A DNA stretch of 64,000 bases from Cytidiella melzeri. Its lineage: Eukaryota; Basidiomycota; Agaricomycetes; Polyporales; Irpicaceae. The notes below the pieces were generated by a model, which saw only the letters and a list, made by a program, of their open reading frames with translations, did no database searches and was not told the origin of the DNA. Positions 40,608 to 48,917 of this stretch are shown here, in pieces (within the stretch, counting starts at the first letter, position 1; every line of letters starts with the position of its first letter). The stretch covers positions 1 to 64,000 of the forward strand of contig JABYQR010000074.1 of NCBI GenBank assembly GCA_022592445.1. The letters are read 5' to 3'. The position numbers and the translations under genes were made by a program.

Positions 40608-42260
40608 AGTGAACTTTGCGTATGGCTCAAGCATCGAGCTTGCATCAAGTTTCAACCATGAGTTGAAGCATCAGTGGGTTCGCATTTGATCGCTCGAATC
40701 AATCTTTCTTGCAAGGACCCTCGTATCTATACACTGCCTACACAGCGACACGGATAGCTGCGCTCGAAAATTTTACTTGGTCTGCATATGCTCTAGCTGC
40801 GCAGCCACTGGCGAATTTTCTGGAGCCACGCGTAAAGCTTGGGTATGACTGGTACGTGGCGTAAGCAGTTCAGATTCTTATATCATGCTGTTGTACCGCA
40901 TTGTCGCCAACCAGCAACGGCAGGGTCAAAGGCATAGGAAGAAAAAATTTAAAGGAGGGGGCGCAATTACGCGGATGAGGTGGCCTGTGATGAAACGACA
41001 AAACACAACAATTTGCTGAAGTTTTCGACTTGAACTTTTTGCACCTGCAACTGCGTTTTGAAAATTGTTCATGTGTTTGATAAAGGACTGTGTCGTACAA
41101 TCTGAGCTGTTTTTGTACGTACACCTAGATGAGGCAATTGCCGATTGTGTGGTAGCAATTCCTGCACAACAGACCTGATGTGCAGTATTTGTGAGTTTTT
41201 AGACATTTATCAATACTGCGATATATCGGCTGATAGGTCTAGTATCAGTGTAGTACCGCTGGCGGTAACGCGATGCACAGACTCCTGTGGACTCGCTGAT
41301 GCGGTGACTGACAGTGGGTAGCAGAGACCAGTCACAGCTTCAAGGACTGAGTCAGAGCTGAGGGTTTGCCTTTTAAAGCCTCTTGCCACCCAGCTACTAA
41401 GCCCATAGCTCCAGGATTTCTCCAAGTCATTGCTTCAGCGCTGGCCGGTAAGCATAGTATTTCTGTTCACACCTTGGCACATTGTACTAAGAATGTCTCT
41501 TCCAGCTAACACCTCACAAAACATCCTTCCAACATCCTATAGTTCCGCTCGCCATGCGTATCTCGACCCCTCTCGTGTTGTTCACTGCCGCTGTTACCAG
41601 CGCGTATCATATGGGCATTGTGTCTGCCATCCCTACACTCCCCCTTGTCCCACGTATGTCGCCGTCGGGATTCGATCCCGCCCAATACAGAATCCCGAGC
41701 GGTGCATCTGTGTCTGACTGGGTTGAAGGGCAGCGCGCGCAGGCTGCTGCTGGGCACGAGCCGCAGGCCGAACAGGCATTGTCAGCATCCGCGTCAGGAT
41801 CCGCTTCTGACAAAGCGCCACAGAGAGAAGGTACACCCCCAAAGGACCCCGACCCCTTCGCCGAGTTGGAGGACACAGACCCCATTTACGCGGAGACACT
41901 CAAGGAAGTTCATGATGCCGCTGGGCGGTCGTAGAACTGTGCCACACGTTGTTGCTTCCGCACTGTTCATGTTTTCTCACTTGCCCATCGCCCCCACACG
42001 AAAAGATCAGTTCCCCGTAAACTCTCCCTACCATTGCCTCTTTAGTTGATACAATATAGCCCTATGAAGAGCATGCCTCTGGTTTGACGTTCGCGAGCTG
42101 TCCCGTACAAGTCTGTCTCTGCCATCACGTCGCATCCTCCCTCGTTCAGTCGTGCTCCTTTCTTGTACCACATCATGTATCATGCCTGACTCCTCCAATG
42201 GGTCTATTGCACACAATCTCAAGTTCCAATTGCTCGGTACGATATGGACTGTGTATGTTG
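40608..42260 (+). repeat. Tandem duplication unit A (intergenic block plus secreted-protein gene)
   Basis: Starts at AGTGAACTTTGCGTATGGC and ends after the 3'UTR of the secreted-protein gene. It matches unit B in the same order at 42333-42494, 47666-48058 and 53859-55030. Shared landmarks include CGTATGGCTCA, TAGCTGCGCT, TACCGCATTGT, GGCTGTGATGAAAC-like and GGCTGTGTCGTAC-like blocks, the 5'UTR intron with TACTAAG branch site, and GACTCCAATTGG-like 3' sequence. Identity is moderate, so the duplication is not recent. Confidence 0.8.
41554..41934 (+). CDS. Small secreted protein, copy A
   Basis: 126 residues, single coding exon. The N-terminal signal peptide ISTPLVLFTAAVTSAYHMG leads to a cleavage region around VSAIP. 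The mature part is short, acidic and low in complexity, with an Ala/Ser-rich middle (QALSASASGSASD) and an acidic tail with DPDPFAELEDTDP. It has no cysteines and no known domain. A 5'UTR intron is predicted at about 41450-41504 (GTAAGC...TTCCAG with TACTAAG). Its paralogue is the gene at 54185, almost identical in signal peptide but unrelated in the mature part. Candidate secreted effector or cell-wall protein; no function can be read. Confidence 0.7.
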   Translation: MRISTPLVLFTAAVTSAYHMGIVSAIPTLPLVPRMSPSGFDPAQYRIPSGASVSDWVEGQRAQAAAGHEPQAEQALSASASGSASDKAPQREGTPPKDPDPFAELEDTDPIYAETLKEVHDAAGRS

Positions 42261-42494
42261 CGAAAACAGTTGTGGGATGGACAAGCAGATCCCTACCGGT
42301 GTGTAGATGTACAAGAGGCTATCAGGCCTAACAAGTGAACTGTGCGTATGGCTCAGGATGAGTCGAAGCCCACCAGCTGTGGATCCTCTGCTCGCATTGA
42401 TTTACATTGCAACAACCCCCGTATCCATAGACACAGCAAATATCCGAAAAAAAAAGACACAGGTAGCTGCGCTACAAAATTTGCACTTTCTTGG

Positions 42495-42728
42495 TGTCAA
42501 ACAGACGGTCTGGCACAGGATAAGCAACAGATCAATTGGGTGCGGTGGACGGCACGTACCTGGCACAGGATAAGCAACAGATGAGTTGCTCCTGTGCCAG
42601 TACTGGCTATATATACAATAGGTACGTGATCGCGGATGTTCCGTGTTTAGTATCACGCTGATCGCGCATTCTCTGACTTCCCGCCTCTCCTTCCTATTCC
42701 GTGTGTCGAGGCGGGTCACTCTCTGACA
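42495..42728 (-). repeat. 3' LTR of copia element B
   Basis: 234 bp, identical to 47427-47660. It includes a TATATATA box near 42607-42615 (minus-strand promoter) and two direct copies of a 23-bp CTGGCACAGGATAAGC-starting repeat (42510 and 42560). The last about 11 pol codons lie inside it. Confidence 0.95.
42560..42600 (-). repeat. LTR hairpin of element B (3' LTR copy)
   Basis: CTGGCACAGGA (42560-42570) pairs with TCCTGTGCCAG (42590-42600), and inner GCAAC/GTTGC can add pairs. It is duplicated at 47492-47532 in the 5' LTR. The same stem exists in element C at 53706-53745. Confidence 0.65.
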
Positions 42729-42735
42729 CCCCCCC
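42729..42735 (-). promoter_or_regulatory. Polypurine tract of element B
   Basis: Seven G on the minus strand (TCAAGGGGGGG) immediately upstream of the 3' LTR. It lies inside the pol frame and encodes part of GQGGV. Confidence 0.7.
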
Positions 42736-45612
42736 TTGACCCGCGAGTAATCCCAGCATCTCCACTCCTTTTGTATGTAGTATCCGTGGTAGCGATTTAG
42801 TGAATATATCGGCCATGTTCTCCTTCCCAGATACGCGAGTGACATCAATCTTTCCTTCGTTGACGCAATTCCTTATGAAGTGCGCGCGAATGTCGATGTG
42901 TTTCATCCTTGTGTGACCGTGCGGGTCGTGCGTACTCGCGATAGTCCCATTGTTGTCACAGAATAATGGTGTGGGGTTCGATTGTGGGATGCTGAGTTCC
43001 TCGAGGAGTTGTCGGAGCCAGAGGATTTGACATGCTGCGTGCGTGCATGCGAGGTATTCAGCCTCACACGAGGACAGGGCGACAACTGACTGTTGTTTCG
43101 AACTCCATGCCACCGGTGACTGGTGCACTACCATGACATATCCCGATATCGACTTGCGTCCTTCACCGGATCCCCAGTCAGAGTCGGTGAAGCCATAGAA
43201 TAGTGGGTACGCCGGGTCTAGATTCCCTAGAATGAGTCCCAGAGATCGAGTGCCTTGTAGGTATCGTAGCAGGTGCTTTGCGGCTGCCCAGTGCGCGGAT
43301 CCGTAGCAAGACATGTACTTCGCGAGCTCGCGAACGGCGTAAGCGATGTCCGGTCTGGTGGTAGTGGCTAAGTACATCACCTTTCCGACGAGCGTGCAGT
43401 AAGGTAGAGCTTTGATTTCGGCGCGTTCAACCTCGGTCTTTGACTCGTCTTCGCGCGTCAGCGTCGTCTTGGGTGGTAGCGGTGTTGTCGCAGCGTTGCA
43501 GAACTCCATGTTGAAGAGGCGAAGTATTGACAGAGTGTATGCTTCTTGAGACAGTTGGATCGTTCTGCGTGCTCAATTTCTTGTCACCTTGCAGCCTAAC
43601 AACCATTCGACTTCGCCGTTGTCGGTGATGTCGAAAATCCCTTTCAACCCGTCTGTGACCAAGTTGGACTCAGTCTCCGAAGGTGTGGCCAACAGTATAT
43701 CGTCGACGCTTGTGGCCGACATCGACTTGATACCGTTCCTTTCCCGCACGTGAACGCTCCAGTCCGATTTGCACCTGCGGAAACCCAACGTTTGGTACTT
43801 CTCGTTGAACTCGAGGTACCAGGAACGTCCGGCTTGCTTGAGGCCGTACAAGCCCTTCCGGAGACGCCAGTAGCCCTTTCCTAGGATCGCCGGCTTCGTC
43901 ATGTATATCTCTTCTGATAGTGGTCCATTGAGGAAGGCGGTTTTGATGTCGACATGGCGTAAGTAGAGGTCTTCGTGAGCGGCTAGCGCTAGTATCGTGC
44001 GTATAGAATCCCAGCGCGCGACCGGAGCGAAGGTGAAGGTGAAGTCTTGGCCAGGGATTTGCATGAATCCCTTGGCGACCAGTCGCGCCTTGAACCTCGA
44101 GATATGTCCGTCCGAGTTGCGTTTCAGGTGGAGGACCCACTTTGACTCGACGGGTTTTCGGCCGTGGGGAACGCTCTCGATGTCCTCGTACACTCCCTTT
44201 GCGCGTAACGCCTCGAGTTCTTCATGAATCGCTGCTAGCCATTGCTCCCAGTACTCACTACGTTCGGCTTCTCCGAGTGACTTTGGGTCTTTGGCGTTTG
44301 GATCATTGATGGGGGAGGCGAGGGAGGCGAAGGTGTCGATGATGAGGGATGATGTTGGGTCTTGAAGTTCAATGGCGTGTGTTTGAGCGTGTGTTTGAGC
44401 GTGTGTTTGAGCGTTGAGAACCAGGTCTCGTTCGATTGGCAACCCCCCCTCGATCGAATACTCGTCATTGTTCTCCTTATACCTGGACGGAAGCGTACGC
44501 GATCGTCGTGTTGGCTCACGCGTGTGCGCTGTGTGTTCCTCTGGTGTGGACCCCACCGGGGCACTGGGATCCTCGGCACCCGTTAAGGTCGCTCGAGTGA
44601 CGTCTCTACTGGAGATTTTGTCAGATCCCGTCTCTGGTGGTATGCCAGAGTATACGTACTGATGCGGTATGGCGTCAGTGTTCGTTTCTTTTTCGCGAAA
44701 GCGACTGTCGTTGTCCATGAGGACGTCATCCCATAGGGATGTATTTGGCGAGTGATTCGACGGCGTGGCTGTGCTGTGTTCATCCTCGAGAAAAACGACG
44801 TCGCGTCTGGCACGCACCACTCGCGAGTGAGGGAACCAGATGAGGTAACCCTTGGTGTCTTGCGCATAGCCCACAAAACGACCCTCTTCGCCTCGAGCTT
44901 GCATCTTGTTCAATGAGTCAGCTTCGGTTTTCCTCGAGATGACACGTGTGCCGAAGATGCGGAAGTGTGAGATATCGGGGTCGCGTTTGTTCCAGACATG
45001 GTAAGGAGTTGTGTGTGGAGGCAGAGCGCTTGTGGTGACGCGGTTGAGAATGTGAGCCGCGCATTGGACAGCCAGTGGCCAGAAGTAGTCGGGGAGGTTG
45101 CTGTCAATTAGCATTGCCCGTGCCATTGACGCGAACATCCAGTTGGTCCGTTCGGCAACGCCGTTCTGTGGTGATGCATCAGGCACGATCCTCTCTACCG
45201 TTATCCCTTCCTTTTCGCAGAACGCGTTGAAATCGCCGTGAATGAGTTCAGGTGCATTATCTACGCGGATAACCGCAATCTTGTATCCCGTGTAGCGTTC
45301 AACGGCGGTTTTGTATTTGATGAATTCAGGGAGAGCGTCAGCACGAGTTTTCAGGAACAGAGGAGTCTTCCATCTGGCATGGCAATCAACGCATGGCATG
45401 AAGTATTTGACGCCGCCGTAGCCGATGGGTAATGGACCGCAGATATCGAGATGAATACGGAAGAGAGGGCGATCAGCCCTGAGATTTGAAGATTTTGGGA
45501 AAGGAAGGTGTTTTATGTTTGCGCGTGCACATGTTTTGCACGAGTGTTGGGCTGAGTTGTCGGGAATGATATGGATTCCCGTGGTCGTTCGTGAAAGCCC
45601 TTTTACGCCTAT

Positions 45613-45639
45613 GTGGCCTAGTAGGCGGTGTAAAAATCC
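45613..45639 (-). promoter_or_regulatory. Probable gag-pol recoding site of element B
   Basis: 27 nt identical to 51818-51844 in element C, spanning GGATTTTTACACC and the gag stop. In the 0 frame it reads GAT TTT TAC; in the -1 frame GGA TTT TTA. The P-site UUU can re-pair after a one-base backward slip. In element B the window open in both frames is limited to 45618-45657 by a TAA in the pol frame. A -1 frameshift is inferred; the heptamer is not a textbook X XXY YYZ. Confidence 0.55.
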
Positions 45640-47330
45640 GGAGTGAGTGACCGGATGTTAGTGGTGGCCGCGATAGGATCAGAGATCCGTTCAAGGAGAG
45701 GCCCTTGCCCCGTGGGGTCGGAGATACGTTCCTTCAGGGTCTTTGATTGGATCTGCGCGTTGAATCGGTACAAGTTGTTGTCATCCAGCTTCCCGGTAAG
45801 GATAACGCTTCCGTTCAGCTCCAGTACAAGATTTCCTTTACTTGTCATGGAACCCACTCCTCTACGCGCCAAGCAGCCTTGCGATACAAGATTCATTCGT
45901 GCGGACGGTACGTGTAGAACGTCGGATAATTTTACCGTGTGTTCCTTTCCTTTGACCTTTGCGCGCAGGTACACATCGCCGACGCCGACCGCAGAAGTTG
46001 TGAGAGTGGATCCGAAGCCTCGGACCTTCAGAGGCTCGATTGTGCGATAATTGACAAAGGCATTGTAATCATAGAAGATGTGTCGACTAGCTCCAGAGTC
46101 GTGGAAGACAGCGGCGAGTTTGGCTTGATCGCCGTAGACAGCGGCACCGTGACATGCAATTGAATTCTCAGGGTCAGCATTGATGGTGGTGCTCAAGAGG
46201 AAAATTTCATCTTGATTCAGAACGGCTGCAGTGTTGGCATCAACGGCGGTTACGTCTTCGGTGATGTTATTCGCCGTGGCCGCCTTTTGCGTCTTCTTCG
46301 AATTGAAGTTCTTTGAGACGTTCTTGTACTTCAGACGTTGTTGCGCGCGTTGCGCCGGTGGGAGATGGATATCTCGCTTCCACTTCCACCAATCAGGATA
46401 TTGCCCGCACTTCCCTCCTCCGAACGCGATGCAATTAATTGACAGATGTCCGCGTGGTCTTTCGCAGTGCGGGTTATCGCACCACTCGGTGATTCGCTTC
46501 GCTGTGGGAACACCAGCTTGGCTCGCACTTGCGGCAATAGCAGGGCGCTTCTTGTAGATGGTATCGGTTTCATAGATTTGGGCGATCACCTCCGGGTCAT
46601 TTCTAGTCTGCGCCCAGTCTTCCTCTTTAATCAGTTCGATAACCCTCGAGGACAACATAGGTCTGCCAGTAGCGTATGCATTGCTCATTTCATGGTGAAG
46701 GGTGCGTGAGAACATTCGCCAGCTGTTATTGGTGGGAATAAGGTCGGCAAGGGTCGTCGCGAAGTTGGCGTCCGTAAGTCTATTGGGATCTTGATCGCAT
46801 AGATCCGCGTAGATAGAGCGCATTCTATCAACCCATTTGTTCACGACCAATTCCTTGGTGCAGGTAAAGCTCATCAATTTTTGGTGTAAAGATGCTGCGC
46901 GAAGGTTGTTGGTGGGGCGATACTCGGACTGCAAGATCGTCCAAGCTTCCTTGGCCCTTCTGGTACGGCCAATCAAATGGATTTTCGCGCGTGGAACAGC
47001 CTCAAGTAGTAGCGCTATCGCGGTGATGTTAGCGTCGTACCACGGTTCGGCTTCCTTAACTGCCTGTTCCACCTCGTCCTCGTTACCCCTCTTTATCCCC
47101 TTGGTCACTTCTCCCGTCTCGGGATCCTCCACTTCGTCCTCGTAAGTCTTTCTGAGTTTCGGGACGTTAGGAGGAATAGAATTTGGTCCTTCGAAGTACT
47201 TCCACAAATGCATTGATCGCAATTTCGCTTCGACTTGCATCACCCAGGTACCGTATGAATTGGTATCTCCGTCATCTTCGAGTCTCGGCAGTTTGTTCTT
47301 TGTAGAATCCGATTTGGAGAGGTCTGACAT
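45618..47330 (-). CDS. Gag-protease of element B
   Basis: 570 residues from ATG 47330 to TAG 45618. The N-terminal Gag (UBN2-like, with WVMQVEAKLRSMHLWKYFEG) precedes a variant zinc knuckle C-x4-C-x5-H-x4-C around CDNPHCERPRGHLSINC. The aspartic protease has an intact active site HDSGAS near 46095-46115. The frame ends FYTAY-stop, while pol continues in the -1 frame from the same bases. Confidence 0.85.
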   Translation of the reverse strand: MSDLSKSDSTKNKLPRLEDDGDTNSYGTWVMQVEAKLRSMHLWKYFEGPNSIPPNVPKLRKTYEDEVEDPETGEVTKGIKRGNEDEVEQAVKEAEPWYDANITAIALLLEAVPRAKIHLIGRTRRAKEAWTILQSEYRPTNNLRAASLHQKLMSFTCTKELVVNKWVDRMRSIYADLCDQDPNRLTDANFATTLADLIPTNNSWRMFSRTLHHEMSNAYATGRPMLSSRVIELIKEEDWAQTRNDPEVIAQIYETDTIYKKRPAIAASASQAGVPTAKRITEWCDNPHCERPRGHLSINCIAFGGGKCGQYPDWWKWKRDIHLPPAQRAQQRLKYKNVSKNFNSKKTQKAATANNITEDVTAVDANTAAVLNQDEIFLLSTTINADPENSIACHGAAVYGDQAKLAAVFHDSGASRHIFYDYNAFVNYRTIEPLKVRGFGSTLTTSAVGVGDVYLRAKVKGKEHTVKLSDVLHVPSARMNLVSQGCLARRGVGSMTSKGNLVLELNGSVILTGKLDDNNLYRFNAQIQSKTLKERISDPTGQGPLLERISDPIAATTNIRSLTPDFYTAY

Positions 47331-47412
47331 GGCGATGAATTGTAGATAGGGGATACGGCGAATACAGCGGTGATGTGAGGTAGGTCGGAAATCTGATGCT
47401 ATTTACGCTAGA

Positions 47413-47426
47413 CGGGGCTCATAACC
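47413..47426 (-). promoter_or_regulatory. Primer-binding site of element B (half-tRNA type)
   Basis: On the minus strand GGTTATGAGCCCCG follows the LTR directly, identical to the 14-mer in copy A. It is complementary to an initiator tRNA-Met anticodon stem-loop with CAT, not to a tRNA 3' end. Confidence 0.7.
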
Positions 47427-47660
47427 TGTCAAACAGACGGTCTGGCACAGGATAAGCAACAGATCAATTGGGTGCGGTGGACGGCACGTACCTGGCACAG
47501 GATAAGCAACAGATGAGTTGCTCCTGTGCCAGTACTGGCTATATATACAATAGGTACGTGATCGCGGATGTTCCGTGTTTAGTATCACGCTGATCGCGCA
47601 TTCTCTGACTTCCCGCCTCTCCTTCCTATTCCGTGTGTCGAGGCGGGTCACTCTCTGACA
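47427..47660 (-). repeat. 5' LTR of copia element B
   Basis: 234 bp, identical to 42495-42728. Its left side adjoins the primer-binding site at 47413-47426. On the right lies the target duplication CTTGG. Confidence 0.95.
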
Positions 47661-47665
47661 CTTGG

Positions 47666-48058
47666 CACGGATATGCTAGAGCTGTAAAACTTGCGCAGCC
47701 ACTCGCAAATTTTGCAAGCCGCGCGGAAAGCTTTGGGCGGTGGCGCAGCAGTTCGAATTTATATGGTACCGCATTGTTGTCAACCGCAACGGCAGGAGCG
47801 TGGTCAAAAGGCAGAGAAAGAAAAATTATCACTCAACACAGGAGGAGGCGCAGTGAGGTGGAGAAAGGCTGTGATGAAACAAGATTGGAACGCTGAAGTT
47901 CTCCACTTTGTTTTTTTTTACACCTGCACTGGTTTTTTTTTTGAAGAAAAAAATCATCAATGTGTTGATGTGTGGTGTACTATCTGATTAAGGGCTGTGT
48001 CGTACTGTCTGAGTAGCATTTACATAGTCCAACCTGGGTGAGGCGACTGCGAATGGTG
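47666..48058 (+). other. Host segment of unit B between elements B and C
   Basis: About 390 bp of non-coding DNA homologous in order to about 40765-41155 of unit A. It includes runs of T and A near 47911-47950. No gene. Confidence 0.6.
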
Positions 48059-48152
48059 TACATGCGATGCGGATGTCCGTGTATAGTAACTCCCATCACC
48101 GAGCCCCCGCCTCTTGCCTAATCCGTCTCCTCGGGCGGGTCATCACTTGACA
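48059..48152 (-). repeat. Truncated 3' LTR of element C
   Basis: 94 bp matching the first part of the 5' LTR with one mismatch (C for T at about 48064). The remaining about 120 bp are missing and the sequence passes directly into unit B host DNA. Confidence 0.85.
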
Positions 48153-48159
48153 CCCCCCC

Positions 48160-48917
48160 TGTCACGGAGACGAAGCTCGACGCAACCAAAAGGGACACGA
48201 TGTGGAAGACGACGAAGAGGTGGTGGCAGGCTTGAAGCACAATGCTCTCACCAGCTATTAAACTTTATGCAAGTTGCTAGCCCAGTAAAGACCAAGTTAG
48301 TATTGTGACTACCAGCTATGTAGTACAAGAGGGGGTTGCTTACCTAGCCCAGTAAAGACCAAGAGGTCGAGATGGGGGCTAGGAGCGTACATGCAGCAGT
48401 ATATATAGACTTCAGGGACCTGCGCACAGACCATGTTGAGGGCAGGCTTTGCAAGAAGCCGTGTGAACGAAGAACAAAAGAACTACCTAAAGGAGAACAA
48501 TAGCTATTGTCTAGACCTTGCCAAGAACTCTACCCGTGAGAGAATCTATTTAAAAGGAGACCAACTATTGTATTCCATTCCCACACCTGTGAGAACATCC
48601 TTCCATAAAGAGAACAATAAGGAAAGAACCATAAGGAGCCCATGTGGACAGTATCTATGACGTCAAACCCTAGCTATGGGCTGAGCCATGTGCTTGTAGC
48701 CATGTGGTCTTACTTAAGCTAAGTCACATGCCAGTGTGACGTAGTAGCAAGTAATGTGACCGTGTGGAGCGTCTAAGCCACGTGATATGGGCGCTTAATA
48801 GACGTGCAAAAGGAGTTTATGCAGAGAGAATTGAAACTAGGTTGTAGCCCGGAGTTTTACAGATAAAAACAAGAGGTAAATTGCGAAAATTAAGGGCTAG
48901 TCAGGCCATCCATGACA
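48160..48917 (-). repeat. Solo LTR nested in the polypurine tract of element C
   Basis: 758 bp, the same family as 12477-13235 in the opposite orientation, with ends TGTCA/TGACA. CCCCC borders it on each side (48155-48159 and 48918-48922). Element B has exactly seven G at this position, and removing the solo LTR with one CCCCC leaves seven G in element C too, so the 5-bp duplication is supported. Confidence 0.92.

Larger units (their letters stand above)
42694..45657 (-). pseudogene. Pol of element B (integrase, RT, RNase H) with one nonsense codon
   Basis: Opens in the -1 frame relative to gag just after a TAA at 45658-45660, with FLHRLLGHIG. Integrase: H-H-C-C region ending SCKTCARA, first Asp in HLDICGPLP, later SPQNGVAERT. 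Reverse transcriptase: HVDIKTAFLNGPL and SVDD (for YVDD). RNase H: SSCEAEYLAC and LFCDNNGTI. An in-frame TGA at 43573-43575 follows the LLGCKVTRN segment; element C has Arg there, so CGA to TGA is likely. The frame then continues to 42694 inside the 3' LTR. Confidence 0.88.
42495..47660 (-). mobile_element. Complete Ty1/copia element B with CTTGG target duplication
   Basis: 5166 bp with two 234-bp LTRs that read identical, ends TGTCA/TGACA, and CTTGG on each side (42490-42494 and 47661-47665). Transcribed on the minus strand: LTR 47427-47660, primer site 47413-47426, gag 45618-47330, pol 42694-45657, polypurine tract 42729-42735. Identical LTRs mean a recent insertion. The pol frame has one nonsense codon at 43573-43575, so this copy would need help in trans. 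Confidence 0.95.

Noticed and set aside
42344..42590. Short plus-strand open frames before element B
   Set aside because: They cross the insertion boundary into the LTR and belong to unit B non-coding DNA.
47630..47987. Open frames in the segment between elements B and C
   Set aside because: The segment matches non-coding unit A DNA, where these frames are not conserved.
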